From NCBI RefSeq assembly GCF_016658545.1, contig NZ_JACVZC010000011.1, positions 1 through 64,000 on the forward strand: a DNA stretch of 64,000 bases. Direction: 5' to 3'. Within the stretch, counting starts at the first letter, position 1; the number at the start of each line of letters is the position of its first letter. The position numbers and the translations under genes are program-made. This document shows, piece after piece, positions 1 to 6,774 of the stretch. The stretch comes from Pseudomonas sp. S37. GTDB taxonomy: Bacteria; Pseudomonadota; Gammaproteobacteria; Pseudomonadales; Pseudomonadaceae. Under the pieces are notes generated by a model, which was given only the letters and a program-made list of their open reading frames with translations, did no database searches and had not been told where the DNA came from.

Positions 1-1
1 A

Positions 2-371
2 TCAGTGGATGCCGGCCTGACTTACGCAAGGTGAGTTCGTCGGACGCTTACCTTCTTCAAATCTCCGAATGACCTGCATCTCTTCTATTTTGCAATACGT
101 TTCCTGCAAGTTTCCCGAGGGGTTCAGCATCTCTCCCAGCAGCTTCCGCACGCGAAAGAAATCTTCCTCTCCGCTGGCTGAAAATGTCAGATTCCAAGAT
201 CGCTCTGGCATCTTGAGTGAACTGCGAAATCTGCTTCCACTTTCCCGACTTTGCTTTACGTCGTCCCTTCATCTGCTCCTCGCGTCGGTAACCTGGTCTG
301 AAGAATTGATCGATCTGGAACTGATCACAGCTCATCCCCCGCGGAAAACTCAAGGTCCCAGGAATGTTCAC
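2..371 (-). pseudogene. Possible frameshifted small gene of unknown function
   Basis: Two minus-strand reading frames overlap here. The upstream one starts at 371 (MNIPGTLSFPRG...) and reads like protein through the stretch KGRRKAKSGKWKQISQFTQ at about 230. The other frame (MPERSWNLTFSASG..., 211 to the stop at 2) reads like protein afterwards and stays open upstream to about 268. The ATG at 211 has no Shine-Dalgarno sequence. A single gene with a frameshift near 212-235 is the simplest reading. I do not recognise the family. It could equally be two small genes or no gene. Confidence 0.25.
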
Positions 372-424
372 CTGGTGCCCCCGCGAATGCCGCGGTCAGT
401 GGCGGGAGAGGCCTCACAAGCATT

Positions 425-877
425 TCACTTTCGGCTGAGGAGATCATTAGTGGAGTCGAACAGGACATGACTTGTTGAAAAGCCTTGCGGGTCGTGTCTT
501 CCGTTCAAAAAGTAGCTGTGGCCGCCCTTGACCTCGTATTGCAGCTCAAAGTCATTGGTGCCCCTTGAGCTAAGCACACTCAATTTCTCCAGCTTCTCCA
601 TCATCCATTGAGCTTGCCCGTTGGTATGTGGTGGCGTTACCAGCATCACTTCATCAAGCCATGTGTGGCTGGATTGACAATCAATGAGATCTCGAAGTTC
701 TTGGGCATGATGAACCATCATCATGGACGTTGAGATCTGACTCCCTGACTTGCGGCTCACCTGTAGGTAGAACCAAGGGTGAATAAGCTCCTGCTCAACG
801 CATCGCCATAGCTGGCTGTGACCATGACCCTCAAGCCCTTCGATTACCATTTCAGTGTGGCGATAGGTAGTGAACAT
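425..877 (-). CDS. Hypothetical protein, 150 aa
   Basis: An open frame starting with ATG at 877 (MFTTYRHTEMVIEGL), preceded by a GAGGG motif about 8 nt upstream; a TTG two codons further out is also possible. It is soluble, with no signal peptide or membrane segment, and rich in His and Gln. It contains a stretch with repeated Met and His (TSMMMVHHAQELRDL). No domain is recognised. It is transcribed divergently from the XRE regulator at 963 across an 85-bp gap with repeated CTATAG palindromes, which suggests the two may form one regulated unit. Confidence 0.5.
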   Translation of the reverse strand: MFTTYRHTEMVIEGLEGHGHSQLWRCVEQELIHPWFYLQVSRKSGSQISTSMMMVHHAQELRDLIDCQSSHTWLDEVMLVTPPHTNGQAQWMMEKLEKLSVLSSRGTNDFELQYEVKGGHSYFLNGRHDPQGFSTSHVLFDSTNDLLSRK

Positions 878-897
878 CGGCAAGCCCTCAAAATGAA

Positions 898-932
898 CAC
901 TATAGATTGTAGCCCTATAGGATTCGATAGCG
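898..932. promoter_or_regulatory. Candidate operator: repeated CTATAG palindromes
   Basis: CTATAG occurs at 900-905 and again at 915-920, 15 bp apart, with a related CGATAG at 925-930. They lie in the divergent gap between the genes starting at 877 and 963. Regularly spaced short palindromes beside a gene for a small HTH protein are typical autoregulatory sites of XRE/C-protein-type regulators. Binding is inferred. Confidence 0.3.
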
Positions 933-962
933 CTTCATCGTTCCTTTTGTGGGAACGGAAAA

Positions 963-1262
963 TTGGACCTCAACATCGCCTTCGGCCAGGCGCTCAGAAA
1001 GATTCGAGCCAGCAAAAATCTCACGCAAGAGGATTTTTCTACTGTGAGCAGCCGTACGTATCTCAGCTCATTGGAGCGAGGCCTGAAAAGCCCTACGCTG
1101 GAAAAAATCAATCAGCTCGCGGGTACGCTCGACGTGCACCCGCTCACCATTCTCGTAGCCACATACGTCGCGCGGGACGCCAACTTGGACATTGAGGGTC
1201 TTCTTCATACAATCAAAGATGAATTAGCTGGAATGAGCTCTTTCCAAGACCTCTCTCAATGA
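963..1262 (+). CDS. XRE-family HTH regulator, 99 aa
   Basis: Small DNA-binding regulator. An HTH_3 domain fills residues about 7-65: FGQALRKIRASKNLTQEDF, then SSRTYLSSLERGLKSPTLEKI, the classic recognition-helix region. The start is TTG at 963, with a GGGAACGG stretch upstream; no in-frame ATG precedes the domain. A single HTH domain with a short tail resembles the controller (C) proteins of restriction-modification systems and small phage or island repressors. No restriction or methylase gene is visible next to it. It probably autoregulates and controls the divergent 425-877 gene through the CTATAG sites. Confidence 0.7.
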   Translation: MDLNIAFGQALRKIRASKNLTQEDFSTVSSRTYLSSLERGLKSPTLEKINQLAGTLDVHPLTILVATYVARDANLDIEGLLHTIKDELAGMSSFQDLSQ

Positions 1263-1578
1263 TGCACTAGCGTCTATCGCTGAACCTGGGATGAGTGAGC
1301 GCATGCTATCGCTGGCCATGGAGGTCTTTGAGGGTACGGCGTGAGCAAAAGGGGCAGGGCGGAGGTACATCGTTGGTTACCACCAGAGTGAGAGGCATAA
1401 GATCTGCCGCGTGCCTGGTGTGCCGGGATACACTGTTGACGCAGCCTTGCCTGAGCCACGTTAAGTTCGGCCACACCAGCCGATTGGAGTCTATGGAGCA
1501 TGAGAAGGGCTATTGGTAGACCCCCAACTCGGCTCGTCCTAGGTAGTCTTCAATCGCTCTAAATCCAAGTGGGTTATC
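1263..1578. other. Gap without convincing genes
   Basis: No open frame here has protein-like composition together with a ribosome-binding site. The segment at 1373-1399 resembles 1569-1595 (shared CCACCAGAGTGAG core with one indel), which may mean that two decayed copies of the same element were left here. Confidence 0.4.
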
Positions 1579-1674
1579 CACCAGAGTGAGCGGATGCTGG
1601 CCCAGCGTTACCTGTTACCCAACGGTTCAGCCACGGCCAAAACCTGGGACTGCAGTCTGAAGCGCTGGGTATCG
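1579..1674 (+). mobile_element. Decayed fragment of an IS66-family transposase
   Basis: The plus-strand frame from 1579 reads HQSERMLAQRYLLPNGSA then TAKTWDCSLKRWVSL. This resembles the C-terminal part of IS66-family transposases, where a GS-(A/T)-AKALDYSLKRW-x-AL segment is typical. The frame is lost on both sides, and neither the DDE residues nor terminal repeats remain. It marks an old insertion-sequence visit. The call rests on remembered family motifs and covers only about 32 codons. Confidence 0.5.
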
Positions 1675-1705
1675 CTTCCGATCGCTTGCGATTTGCAGAG
1701 AGCAT

Positions 1706-2017
1706 CTATCGGCTCCCGGCGTCACCGAAATAATCATCCCTTGCGACCAGACCGAGATTATCGGTGAGATCATCGCCATCCTCGCTGAACAGATGTAGAG
1801 TTCGCCGCTCCTGCTTGAGGTAAGCCAATGCTTGGAAGAAGCAACCCTCACACAGGTGCAGTTCATAGCGCTCCCCATCATGGGCAGCGCCATAGCCCCA
1901 ATGTGCTTGTAAGGTGCCGAACTGATGCCCGCCAGTATCCAAGCGGGTGGAGCATCGGCATACATCGCACACGACATCTGTAACGGCCTCCATTTGGACT
2001 CTTCCGGTTATTTTCAT
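1706..2017 (-). CDS. Small CxxC zinc-ribbon-like protein, 103 aa
   Basis: It starts with ATG at 2017 behind a strong AGGAG 7 nt upstream. Two CxxC pairs (VCDVC near residue 19 and LCEGC near 57) could bind one zinc ion. Around the second pair the sequence reads ELHLCEGCFFQALAYLKQERR. The C-terminus is acidic (SEDGDDLTDN). I know similar small proteins only as hypotheticals in Pseudomonas accessory regions. It lies downstream of the recombinase genes on the same strand and may be island cargo or a regulator. The function is unknown. Confidence 0.6.
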   Translation of the reverse strand: MKITGRVQMEAVTDVVCDVCRCSTRLDTGGHQFGTLQAHWGYGAAHDGERYELHLCEGCFFQALAYLKQERRTLHLFSEDGDDLTDNLGLVARDDYFGDAGSR

Positions 2018-2250
2018 CGCTTACTCCTAAAAATATCTCGGTCTCTCGCTTACAGCATACAGCCACTAGGACAGAGCGTAGGTTAGCCAATGTCGTACCC
2101 ATAGTCGCTCACTCGGTCATGATCATGCTGGCGATGAAGATTAAATTGCCGCGAGCATGTGCATCTGCTCACGATCGTCGGAGCCCAATTCGGCGGGCGT
2201 GGATCGAGTCGCCTGTGAAGAGGCAGACGACCACGGTAATTGCCATATAT

Positions 2251-3621
2251 TCAGAGATCACGATCTACAATGCTCAGATCTTTGTTAGACCGGTGACGTT
2301 GTTCGTCAATGCTGTGGTAGTAATTGTTCACCGTAGTGGACAAGCTTTCGTGACGCAAATCAGCCTGCAAGTCTTTATCATTACGAACTATTGCATCGAA
2401 GGTTGCTGAGGTATGACGTAGCCAATGGGTCGAGGCAGAACGTAGGCCATCTATCTCGTCCTCAGTTCGATCTTCCTCCTTCATTCGACTTAAGGCCTCA
2501 TCAAAGACACTCTGCACCAAAACACGAATGTGTCCTTCAGACAACCCTTCTCGACCATGATGAGCGCGGAGGAGGGGGGTTGCGTCATCCGAGGTGGGAG
2601 TAGCAGTTAAGCCTAGATAAAGACGATACCGACGCATCCAGACATCGATATATTCATTTTTAACGCTGATCTTGGCAATTTTATTTCCCTTGCCAATCAC
2701 GTGAAACCACCAGGCGCCGGATGAGTCCTTCCGGAAATCACTCATTAAAGGTTGCCAGTTATCACGACCAGCTAAGTCAGAGATACGGAGGTACATCGAA
2801 AAGATTGTTGAGACGATGAATAAGGTACGCTCATGCTTATCCGGATCAGCATTCGCCATGCCCTCAGCCGTATCAAGAACGTAGCTCCATTGGAGTGGGG
2901 TCAAGGATTTAGCTCTTTGAGTCCCGGAAACACGCTGCTTATACTTGGATTTCTGCTTAATGGCTCGAATGGGGTTGACGCTTTCAGTCAAGCCTTCATC
3001 AGTACAGAATTGGAAGAAGCTGCCGCATACCGCAAATATTTGAGCGATGGAGTCCTGAGCCAGCTTGCGTGCCTGCGGCTCAAGCTCACGCAGTGTCTCT
3101 TTTGCAATTTTCGCGGATCTTTTACTGGTGGTAAAGAAAAAAGGACGCCATTGAGGATTGGCAATATACGTGTCTGTGTCCTTAGCTTTGCGGCCTCCGA
3201 TGCGCTTAAATCGGGCCTTGACGATTGGACCGATCCACTCAGCCGGAGGCTTTATGCAAAACTCCATGAAACGTTCACCATCTTGGCGTTTCATCTCCAT
3301 TAGCGGTTTTTTTGCCACGATGAGACACCACAGAAGCATTCGCTCCACATGGGTGCGGTAAGAATTGTAAGTAGCCTGGTTACCCCCGTACGATCGGAGA
3401 AAACTGCGGACCGCTAGATAGCCCTCAAGAGGCTTAAGGGCTTCAGGGAATGACTTGAGGAACTCGAGGACTGAAGGCTGCTCAGCACTCAAATTGCTAT
3501 GATTTAACTCTTGGAACCGGTCGTAGGTTTCAAAAAGCGGAAATGGTGAAGCTGCGGTAGCCATTGGAAATCCTGGGGTGGATGCTAGTGAATCGTACAG
3601 CTGAACCTCCGACGACTGCAA
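2251..3621 (-). CDS. Tyrosine recombinase / site-specific integrase, 456 aa
   Basis: Predicted DNA strand-exchange enzyme. All catalytic positions of the family are visible: Arg in YLRISDLAG, Lys in IGKGNKIAKI, the HxxR box HWLRHTSAT (His399/Arg402), His424 in LRHESLST and the nucleophile Tyr in NNYYHS (434 or 435). The N-terminal half carries a SAM-like core-binding region (YNSYRTHVERMLLWCLIV). The start is a TTG at 3621 inside a perfect inverted repeat; an ATG at 3564 with a weak AGGAT is the alternative, giving about 437 aa. It follows a paralogue (3676-4827) on the same strand, 54 bp away. Such tandem recombinases occur in Tn554, RIT elements and GInt islands, so it probably moves the surrounding accessory DNA. 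Confidence 0.85.
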   Translation of the reverse strand: MQSSEVQLYDSLASTPGFPMATAASPFPLFETYDRFQELNHSNLSAEQPSVLEFLKSFPEALKPLEGYLAVRSFLRSYGGNQATYNSYRTHVERMLLWCLIVAKKPLMEMKRQDGERFMEFCIKPPAEWIGPIVKARFKRIGGRKAKDTDTYIANPQWRPFFFTTSKRSAKIAKETLRELEPQARKLAQDSIAQIFAVCGSFFQFCTDEGLTESVNPIRAIKQKSKYKQRVSGTQRAKSLTPLQWSYVLDTAEGMANADPDKHERTLFIVSTIFSMYLRISDLAGRDNWQPLMSDFRKDSSGAWWFHVIGKGNKIAKISVKNEYIDVWMRRYRLYLGLTATPTSDDATPLLRAHHGREGLSEGHIRVLVQSVFDEALSRMKEEDRTEDEIDGLRSASTHWLRHTSATFDAIVRNDKDLQADLRHESLSTTVNNYYHSIDEQRHRSNKDLSIVDRDL

Positions 3622-3654
3622 TATTCGATTCTGACAATTATCGAATATTGCAGT
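3615..3654. repeat. Perfect 15-bp inverted repeat between the recombinase genes
   Basis: Arms at 3615-3629 (ACTGCAATATTCGAT) and 3640-3654 (its exact complement) are separated by 10 nt. The repeat covers the TTG start of the downstream recombinase and fills most of the gap after its paralogue. It could be a recombination core site (two inverted binding arms around a short crossover) or an operator for autoregulation. The geometry is seen directly; the role is inferred. Confidence 0.7.
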
Positions 3655-3675
3655 ACTCAGAATGAGTTACCTCAA

Positions 3676-4827
3676 CTACTCCGTTGAGGCACCGGAGCGC
3701 AACGGACAGAAATCCGATCGGGACCATGCTTGATATTCCGCTAGCGCGGCATCGCGCGCACCAGCACCTTTCAGAATTGCAAAAGGGGCAGTCCTTAGCT
3801 GAAGGCATCGCTCTTTAGTGACACCACTGGCTTCCATCTTGTCAGCAATAAGTGCGAAGAAAACGCTAACAAGCTCTCGAATTTGTCGAGCGCTGAGACC
3901 GGGCCTCCCGTATGAGGTCTCTAACAGAGCGACGTCCTCTTTATCTATAGGGAATGGTGGCAGTCCGCGGCTTAACCGATAACGCTCCAGGTACGGTAGG
4001 AGACCTAGCGGAACTCGAGTCGGAGTTATCTCGTGCATGCAACTATCTAACTTGAACCACCATACATCGCGACACTTAAAAAAAGAGGTCATTAACGGGG
4101 CTTGCCGATTGCTACCCCCTAAGTCCGAAATACGGACGCGTAAGTAGTATGCGCACATAATGATAAACAGTGTTCGTTCATGCCTCTGATCTTCATCAGC
4201 TAACGCAACTGCAAGCTGGCTTGCAAACTGCCAAAGATCAAAAGCCAAAGCTGGTCTGGGTGCACGAAAGGGTTTCTCGCGCTTTGAGTGCACTGAATTT
4301 AGGACTGCAACCGGATTGATGAAAGTGTTTCCAGTAGCCAGCAGGTAATTATACAGAGAGCTGCATATTCGGAGTAGCTGTACTATAGAGCTGTTTGATA
4401 TCGAGAGTGATCGCGCATTGTTGAAGGGTCGCCAATTTTCGTTGAATGATATTCCGTCATCCCCATTCACGAAGCGTTTCCGGGGGCACGCTGTTTGCCA
4501 GTCGTCAGGCGGCATCTTATTAAAAGCAATAAAGTCTTTAATCTCCAGGGTCGACAGATCAAGAATTGACTTATTTGCTACTAGCCAGCTCCAGAGCAAA
4601 AGACGCTCAGCAGACTGCCTATAAGATAAGAACGTGCTTTGCTCATCCGTGTATTGAGCTAAGAAGCCGCGAACCAAAGTAAAGTCAGTTAAATATCTAT
4701 CAGGGGCGAGCAGATTTTTAAGGAAATCCGATACAGGCGCGTAGTGCTCCAGAAAATCCTGCAGAGGACTCTCCACGGACATACGGTCATTAAATATTGG
4801 GCGAGGATGCATTCGGGCGTACCGCAT
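3676..4827 (-). CDS. Tyrosine recombinase paralogue lacking most catalytic residues, 383 aa
   Basis: Clearly related to the neighbouring integrase: shared FLSYRQSAERLLLW...LV core-binding motif, HERTLFII and the Arg-bearing box VRISDLGG. It lacks the rest of the active site. Where the neighbour has HWLRHTSAT, this protein reads LRTAPFAILKGAGARD; the conserved Lys strand and the terminal His/Tyr segment are missing, and it ends about 70 residues early. It is open throughout, so it looks like a maintained non-catalytic partner or a recently truncated copy. The start at 4827 has no strong Shine-Dalgarno; Met codons at 4812 and 4782 are alternatives. It is first in a two-gene unit with 2251-3621. 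Confidence 0.75.
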   Translation of the reverse strand: MRYARMHPRPIFNDRMSVESPLQDFLEHYAPVSDFLKNLLAPDRYLTDFTLVRGFLAQYTDEQSTFLSYRQSAERLLLWSWLVANKSILDLSTLEIKDFIAFNKMPPDDWQTACPRKRFVNGDDGISFNENWRPFNNARSLSISNSSIVQLLRICSSLYNYLLATGNTFINPVAVLNSVHSKREKPFRAPRPALAFDLWQFASQLAVALADEDQRHERTLFIIMCAYYLRVRISDLGGSNRQAPLMTSFFKCRDVWWFKLDSCMHEITPTRVPLGLLPYLERYRLSRGLPPFPIDKEDVALLETSYGRPGLSARQIRELVSVFFALIADKMEASGVTKERCLQLRTAPFAILKGAGARDAALAEYQAWSRSDFCPLRSGASTE

Positions 4828-5040
4828 AACTGGGACTGATCTTTACGTTAAGTTGACATCTTCGGCGCGTCAAGAAAGCGTTTGTTCAAGCGGATGCAAT
4901 TGGTAAATTCCACTAATTACAAGTAATGAGCGGAAAAAAATCGGATGATTTTTTTGCTGCCATTGTCGCTCGAATCCCCGTGATACAGCGCCTCCAGCGC
5001 GACAGCGCCGGAAAGCTATCGATTAATAAGTGGACAAGGT

Positions 5041-5065
5041 GCGAAGCGAACGTGGTTCGTTTCGC
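5041..5065. repeat. 11-bp inverted repeat with 3-nt loop
   Basis: GCGAAGCGAAC at 5041-5051 pairs with GTTCGTTTCGC at 5055-5065 with one mismatch. ATTAAT lies on either side. There is no T tract, so it is not an obvious terminator. It may be a protein-binding or recombination site of the element. Confidence 0.45.
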
Positions 5066-5202
5066 CATTAATGGGTGGAAAATCTGTAGATGCAGCCGGG
5101 CCGAAGGGTGATTTCCACTCAATAACTACGATTTCAAGTGGTACAGATTATGAGGGTGAACGAAAAAAACATTGAAATCAGCTGGTTGCGTGAGATCGCG
5201 CC

Positions 5203-5364
5203 ATTCCATTCATTAAGTGACGGTCACAGGGTTGTTGGGCGACTCATCATGGAGATGACTGGTGGCTAGGCCACTGATCTGCATAGATTATTTTTTATCA
5301 GGCAAGCGGCAAGCGATCCTTTTTTGGCAGGAGCCACAATTCCATTCATTAAGTGACGGTCACA
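5203..5364. repeat. 26-bp perfect direct repeat, two copies 136 bp apart
   Basis: Copies at 5203-5228 and 5339-5364 begin ATTCCATTCATTAAG and end with the small palindrome GTGACGGTCAC plus A. An exact duplication of this length in otherwise unrelated DNA is typical of attachment sites, element ends or iterons. It lies about 0.4 kb upstream of the recombinase genes, which makes an attachment or footprint role plausible but unproven. Confidence 0.65.
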
Positions 5365-6217
5365 CAGACCAACTTGGCAGGTTGACTGCTCAACCCTGAT
5401 ACGTCATTTAACATAATATGCATTATGCGTGAGTCTATATATGGTCACCAATCCGTGAGTCAGCCACTTTGGGACCAGCAAAAGCGCGCTGGTCGGTCCT
5501 TGCCGCTTCGGTCACTCGCCATGCGCTCCATTCCAGTCATCAGGCGGAATTCCTAGATTTGTTTCGAACCCGAGCTGTGTGTCGAGGCATTCTGCATGCT
5601 GACTGCGTTACAGTTTTCTACCTGCGACCATCTCAATGTACTTCCGCCATGCACGAGCCTGGACGATGTGATCCCGCAACGATACACACCATAGCTACGT
5701 CTAGGTATCCATTCCTTGGTGCTGGTGAGCCTTGACGCCCTGGAACCCGTGGCGATGCTACGTTCTCAAATTGCTTCCTGTCACTGTTTGTCCGTCAATT
5801 ACCTAGCGTAGCTAGCACGAAGCTAAGCCGCGTCCATAGCCGTACATGTGACAGTTCGGTGCCCAGACGACGTTCTTGGCATCAGCACGCCTTGACACCA
5901 GTACCTAAGCTTTTGAAAGTCCCATACGGTATGAAGAACATCGGAGATGCTACGAGCATGGAAACGTAGATTGCGCGTAGAGGCTTGTTAGCATGCGTTC
6001 ACGGGCGGCAGAATCACCATGAGCGACTGATTTAGATGCTATGCAGGTCCGTTACCCGGTTTCAGATCGTGATGCTTTTGCATGGGCGCGCTCAGGAGAA
6101 AAAAGCCGCTTCCGAACCTTATTTCTGGGCGTTATAGACCTTTTTGGACTGTACTGCACCTCAGTACGTTAGTTGTGTGATTGTTCTGAATAACGACCGA
6201 TTGCTCAAGGGGCAGTT

Positions 6218-6283
6218 AACCTCCTCCAAGCATGATCTCTCTTGGTGAGGTTATAACTCCACTAAATAGTCATTTAGTGGAGT
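6218..6283. repeat. Two adjacent hairpins
   Basis: The first has arms AACCTCctCCAAG (6218-6230) and CTTGGtgAGGTT (6241-6252). The second is a perfect 12-bp stem, ACTCCACTAAAT at 6256-6267 and its complement at 6272-6283, with a 4-nt loop. Only 3 nt separate them. The second could be an operator for the ribosome-binding site and short frame that follow at 6300. No poly-T tract follows either one. Confidence 0.55.
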
Positions 6284-6299
6284 AAACAGAGGTGGGACT

Positions 6300-6344
6300 A
6301 TGATTGCACTGCCGCCTACCCCGCTAAGTTATTATCATTTTTGA
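6300..6344 (+). CDS. 14-codon frame, possible leader or truncated gene start
   Basis: ATG at 6300 sits 6 nt behind AGAGGTGG and encodes MIALPPTPLSYYHF before TGA at 6342-6344. A good ribosome-binding site next to a dyad and then an early stop looks like the surviving front end of a disrupted gene, or a leader peptide. Evidence for expression is absent. Confidence 0.25.
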   Translation: MIALPPTPLSYYHF

Positions 6345-6497
6345 ACTTTCAGAGTAACGCTACCGTTTTTTGGATTGGTGTACAGCAAGCGCCCCTCCGC
6401 TCCGTGTTCGGTGCCGATACCGGACTGCTTGTGCCCACCATAGGATATTCACAAGACCGACCCACCCAGACCATAGATCCGGCTCAGCAGGGCTTTC
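6345..6497 (+). pseudogene. Possible C-terminal relic of an unknown gene
   Basis: One plus-strand frame reads without stops through FQSNATVFWIGVQQAPLRS, then GADTGLLVPTIGYSQDRPTQ, and ends ...PAQQGFREET before a stop near 6508, just ahead of a strong hairpin (6525-6547). The end-of-gene arrangement is suggestive. There is no start codon with a ribosome-binding site and the family is not recognised. Confidence 0.2.
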
Positions 6498-6524
6498 GCG
6501 AGGAAACCTGACGGACACCGGCCA

Positions 6525-6547
6525 AGGCGCACTGCAGCAGTGCGCCT
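6525..6547. terminator. Terminator-like hairpin
   Basis: AGGCGCACTGC (6525-6535) is followed after one base by its exact complement (6537-6547). No T tract follows, so termination is uncertain. Confidence 0.35.
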
Positions 6548-6774
6548 GGTTACGCTTTGCTCGCTTGATGGGCATGACTTTTAGTTATCAGAGCGGCTTA
6601 CTAAAAATTGATTACGCCGATCAGTGCGCACCTCTAGACTAGCCTCAAGCAACGATACCCCTACCCGAACGATCGCGCAGTGTCAGCCTTCATAGCTGAC
6701 CGCTCGCAGCCCGAGGCTGCACGTGTCGAGGTCGTTGATTGTTGCCGCGGGTTGTTTAAGGAGTGTAGATAAAA

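Larger units (their letters stand above)
4828..6774. other. Nearly gene-free accessory stretch
   Basis: About 1.9 kb without a convincing full-length gene. Short frames exist (4926-5111 plus, 5469-5735 plus) but lack ribosome-binding sites and protein-like composition. The stretch holds an 11-bp inverted repeat at 5041-5065, a 26-bp direct repeat at 5203-5228 and 5339-5364, a short palindrome CATAAT-ATGC-ATTATG near 5412, two adjacent hairpins at 6218-6283, a 14-codon frame at 6300 and a hairpin at 6525-6547. The part from 5365 to 6217 looks like decayed DNA. The last 130 bp carry the promoter region of the gene at 6775. Confidence 0.5.

Noticed and set aside
1295..1519. 74-aa plus-strand frame
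   Set aside because: No ribosome-binding site; lies in decayed DNA next to the IS66 scrap.
4926..5111. 61-aa frame MSGKKSDDFFAAIVARIPV...
   Set aside because: No ribosome-binding site and it runs through the inverted repeat at 5041-5065; a mirrored frame of similar length exists on the other strand.
5203..5364. Possible CRISPR-like direct repeats
   Set aside because: Only two copies with a 110-nt spacer and no cas genes.
5469..5735. 88-aa plus-strand frame in the gene-free stretch
   Set aside because: No Shine-Dalgarno, unprotein-like composition and no recognisable motif.
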